The position numbers and the translations under genes were made by a program. The notes beneath the pieces were generated by a model, which saw only the letters and a program-made list of their open reading frames with translations, made no database searches and was not told the origin of the DNA. From Jiella endophytica (lineage in GTDB: Bacteria > Pseudomonadota > Alphaproteobacteria > Rhizobiales > Rhizobiaceae), in the NCBI RefSeq assembly GCF_004519335.1, contig NZ_SOZD01000013.1, positions 1-49,743 on the forward strand: a stretch of DNA of 49,743 nucleotides, read 5' to 3'. Numbering within the stretch: the first letter of the stretch is position 1; the number at the start of each line of letters is the position of its first letter. Below are positions 48,472 through 49,743 of this stretch, in pieces.

Positions 48472-48614
48472 AAATCGGACCTTTCATTACCGACTACGAT
48501 GCCGAAGGTCGGGTCATCGGCATCGAGGTCCTCTCCGCCAGCACGGTCCTCGCCCCGGGAGACTGGCAGACTGCAAAACTTCCGGGCAAGCGCGACGTCG
48601 ACGCGGCGGAGTGA
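48472..48614 (+). pseudogene. DUF2283-like C-terminal remnant
   Basis: The stretch DYDAEGRVIGIEVLSASTVL (20 residues), followed by APGDWQTAKLPG and a stop at 48612-48614, resembles the second half of DUF2283 proteins. The usual N-terminal strand and start codon are missing; in their place is repeat copy 5. Upstream codons in the same frame translate two repeats and are not protein-like. I read it as a gene cut by repeat insertion or deletion. Confidence 0.5.
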
Positions 48615-48689
48615 ATCTGCCTCACGCTTGGACAGGCTCGCAACGACGCGCTATTCTGACGCCAGAACCGGATTTTCGGGGCCCCGTGC

Positions 48690-48932
48690 ATGAACGACGT
48701 CGTCATCGACCCGGCCTTGCTGGCGGAAGCCGAAGCGCTCGACATCGACATTCCCGCCGCTGCGGCCAAGGGCGTGGAAGAAGCCGTCCGCGCGGCCCGA
48801 AAGTCGCGCTCGCGCGAGGATAAGATCGCCGCGATGCAGCGGCTGGTCGATGAAGCGTTGGCAAGCGGGATCGGCAGCCGCTCGCCGGAGGAGCTCTTTG
48901 CGGACGCTGAGGCGCGGGCCCGGCAGGGCTGA
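48690..48932 (+). CDS. Antitoxin, ParD/RelB-like
   Basis: 80 residues, acidic and helical, starting MNDVVIDPALLAEAEAL. It lies 2 bp before a ParE/RelE-type toxin gene, the usual antitoxin-first order. Sequence similarity to a named antitoxin family is weak by eye (a CcdA/ParD-like N-terminal DNA-binding part VVIDPALLAEAEALDIDIP, 19 residues, then a charged C-terminal half that would wrap the toxin). Expected to bind the toxin and repress its own promoter. Confidence 0.72.
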   Translation: MNDVVIDPALLAEAEALDIDIPAAAAKGVEEAVRAARKSRSREDKIAAMQRLVDEALASGIGSRSPEELFADAEARARQG

Positions 48933-48934
48933 GC

Positions 48935-49231
48935 ATGGGCTTCCGGCTCACGCCAGAAGCCGAAGAGGATATCGTCGCCATCGCCGAGGCCGGCATCCGC
49001 CTTTTCGGCCCGGCGCAGGCGCGGCGCTACCATGACGAACTCTTTGCCCTCTTCACTTTGATTGCCGGCAATCCGCATATGGCCCGCGAGCGAGAAGAAT
49101 TGTCGCCGCCGGTCCGCATTCATCCCTTCAAGGCCCATCTCGTCGTCTATGTCGCAGAGAGCGGCACCGACATCCTCGTCATCCGGATCCGACATGGCCA
49201 TGAAGATTGGCAAGCCAGCGATCCAGAGTGA
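48935..49231 (+). CDS. Toxin, ParE/RelE superfamily
   Basis: 98 residues. MGFRLTPEAEEDIVAIAEAG at the N-terminus, ARRYHDELFALFTLIAGNP in the middle, and VRIHPFKAHLVVYVAESGTD and ILVIRIRHGHEDW at the end match ParE toxins (R-x-H...YR-like strand, then IRIRHG). Known family actions: gyrase poisoning (ParE) or mRNA cutting on the ribosome (RelE). The ParE type is more likely because the RelE catalytic set is not obvious. Partner antitoxin is 2 bp upstream. Confidence 0.85.
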   Translation: MGFRLTPEAEEDIVAIAEAGIRLFGPAQARRYHDELFALFTLIAGNPHMAREREELSPPVRIHPFKAHLVVYVAESGTDILVIRIRHGHEDWQASDPE

Positions 49232-49337
49232 CCTTGCAACTGAACCGCAACGATCCCGGCCACCTTCGCTAACCTCGCGGCAACAAGGAAGCCCTCGACG
49301 GTTCGCGGCTCGCAGGGCGCTCGCGAGGGGGACGTGC

Positions 49338-49640
49338 GTGGCATCGTCGCAGGAGACTGGCGGGGGCGTTCATACCGAAAAACTCGACCGTCTGATCGCC
49401 GAGGCCTCCGCCTCCGGCGGCGCCGAGCGGGCGAACACCCCGCTCTTGGTCATCGGCCTCACCGACGCCCTCGGCCTTCCCCGCCCGCAGATGGCGTCTG
49501 CCGAAAACGCCCGCAACGACCACGTCTTCGGGCGCCAGATCGATTCCCCCCGTCCAAACGGCTCGCCGCCTTTCGCAAGCAGCGCCCCGCCGAACACGAC
49601 GTCCAAGGCGCAGCGTCAGCAGTCCCCCTCATCCTTGTAA
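49338..49640 (+). pseudogene. Possible N-terminal remnant of a DNA methyltransferase
   Basis: 100 codons from GTG 49338, with GAGGGG 7 bases upstream. The first part, EKLDRLIAEASASGGAERAN followed by TPLLVIGLTDALGLPRPQ and NARNDHVFGRQID, resembles the start of large MmeI/YeeA-like class-I DNA methyltransferases (xFIARWxxxGGxERANYxxFLxxLCDxLGxPRP). The rest (after about residue 65) is low complexity and does not match, and a stop comes early, so the methyltransferase core is missing. It could instead be a small unrelated gene; I could not check this by search. Confidence 0.5.
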
Positions 49641-49682
49641 CTCCAGCCTCGCATCATCTGGTATTGTTGATGGTGCGGAGAT

Positions 49683-49743
49683 GGAGGGGACACCGTCTCA
49701 TCCTCGGGCGAGAGAGCCCGGACCTCAGCTTGGTGTCCCTTCC
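49683..49743. other. Strong stem-loop at the right edge
   Basis: GGAGGGGACACC (49683-49694) pairs with GGTGTCCCTTCC (49732-49743) with one mismatch, and an inner hairpin (TCGGGC, GAGAGA, GCCCGG) lies between them. It ends exactly at the window edge, so it may be longer. It could be a structured RNA, a terminator or an element end. Confidence 0.4.

Overview
The window is GC-rich (about two-thirds G+C by eye). It reads like a chromosome segment of an alphaproteobacterium, most likely Hyphomicrobiales (Rhizobiales). The reasons are the oxalate genes, the HWE-type histidine kinase, the yebC/ruvC/lepA block, the Tmm/Tdm pair and the many ABC importers; genus cannot be read from the sequence. Most of it is a catabolic island for small organic acids and nitrogen or one-carbon compounds, followed by housekeeping genes and a decayed, repeat-rich right end.

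1-11.3 kb: an oxalate array on the minus strand, in transcription order oxc (oxalyl-CoA decarboxylase), frc (formyl-CoA transferase), a SucC-like and a SucD-like CoA-ligase subunit, an OxlT-type oxalate/formate antiporter, a one-chain ADP-forming acyl-CoA synthetase, and a second SucC-like subunit cut by the left edge. The oxc upstream region carries two identical 16-bp sites with a perfect palindrome; one of them precedes a 45-codon small gene on the plus strand.

11.4-20.9 kb: a DeoR regulator, a four-gene polyamine-type ABC importer, an SDR dehydrogenase, a class-III PLP enzyme of the amino-alcohol-phosphate phospho-lyase branch, an APH-type kinase, and a proline-iminopeptidase-like hydrolase. 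Two divergent promoters share an 18-bp inverted repeat. The kinase plus phospho-lyase pair suggests import of an amino-alcohol, phosphorylation, and phospho-elimination. The substrate is unknown, and this is the least described system here.

21.1-29.0 kb: a tRNA-Val(UAC), then TauABC, an omega-aminotransferase, a TauE/SafE exporter, an SDR and a MocR-type regulator. This matches the taurine-to-isethionate (IsfD/IsfE/TauR) nitrogen-scavenging pathway; no xsc is present.

29.1-37.4 kb: a YtcJ-type amidohydrolase overlapping a G3E (COG0523) metallochaperone GTPase, then a complete Dpp/Opp-type ABC importer, all on the plus strand. 37.6-41.4 kb: tmm and tdm, which convert trimethylamine to TMAO and then to dimethylamine plus formaldehyde.

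41.7-47.7 kb: yebC, an HWE histidine kinase with a one-base-overlapping receiver protein, a Uma2-type nuclease-fold protein, ruvC (without ruvAB) and lepA. 47.7-49.7 kb: five copies of a dispersed palindromic repeat, a frameshifted GIY-YIG gene, a DUF2283-like remnant, a ParD/ParE-type toxin-antitoxin pair, a probable remnant of a DNA methyltransferase N-terminus, and a strong stem-loop at the right edge.
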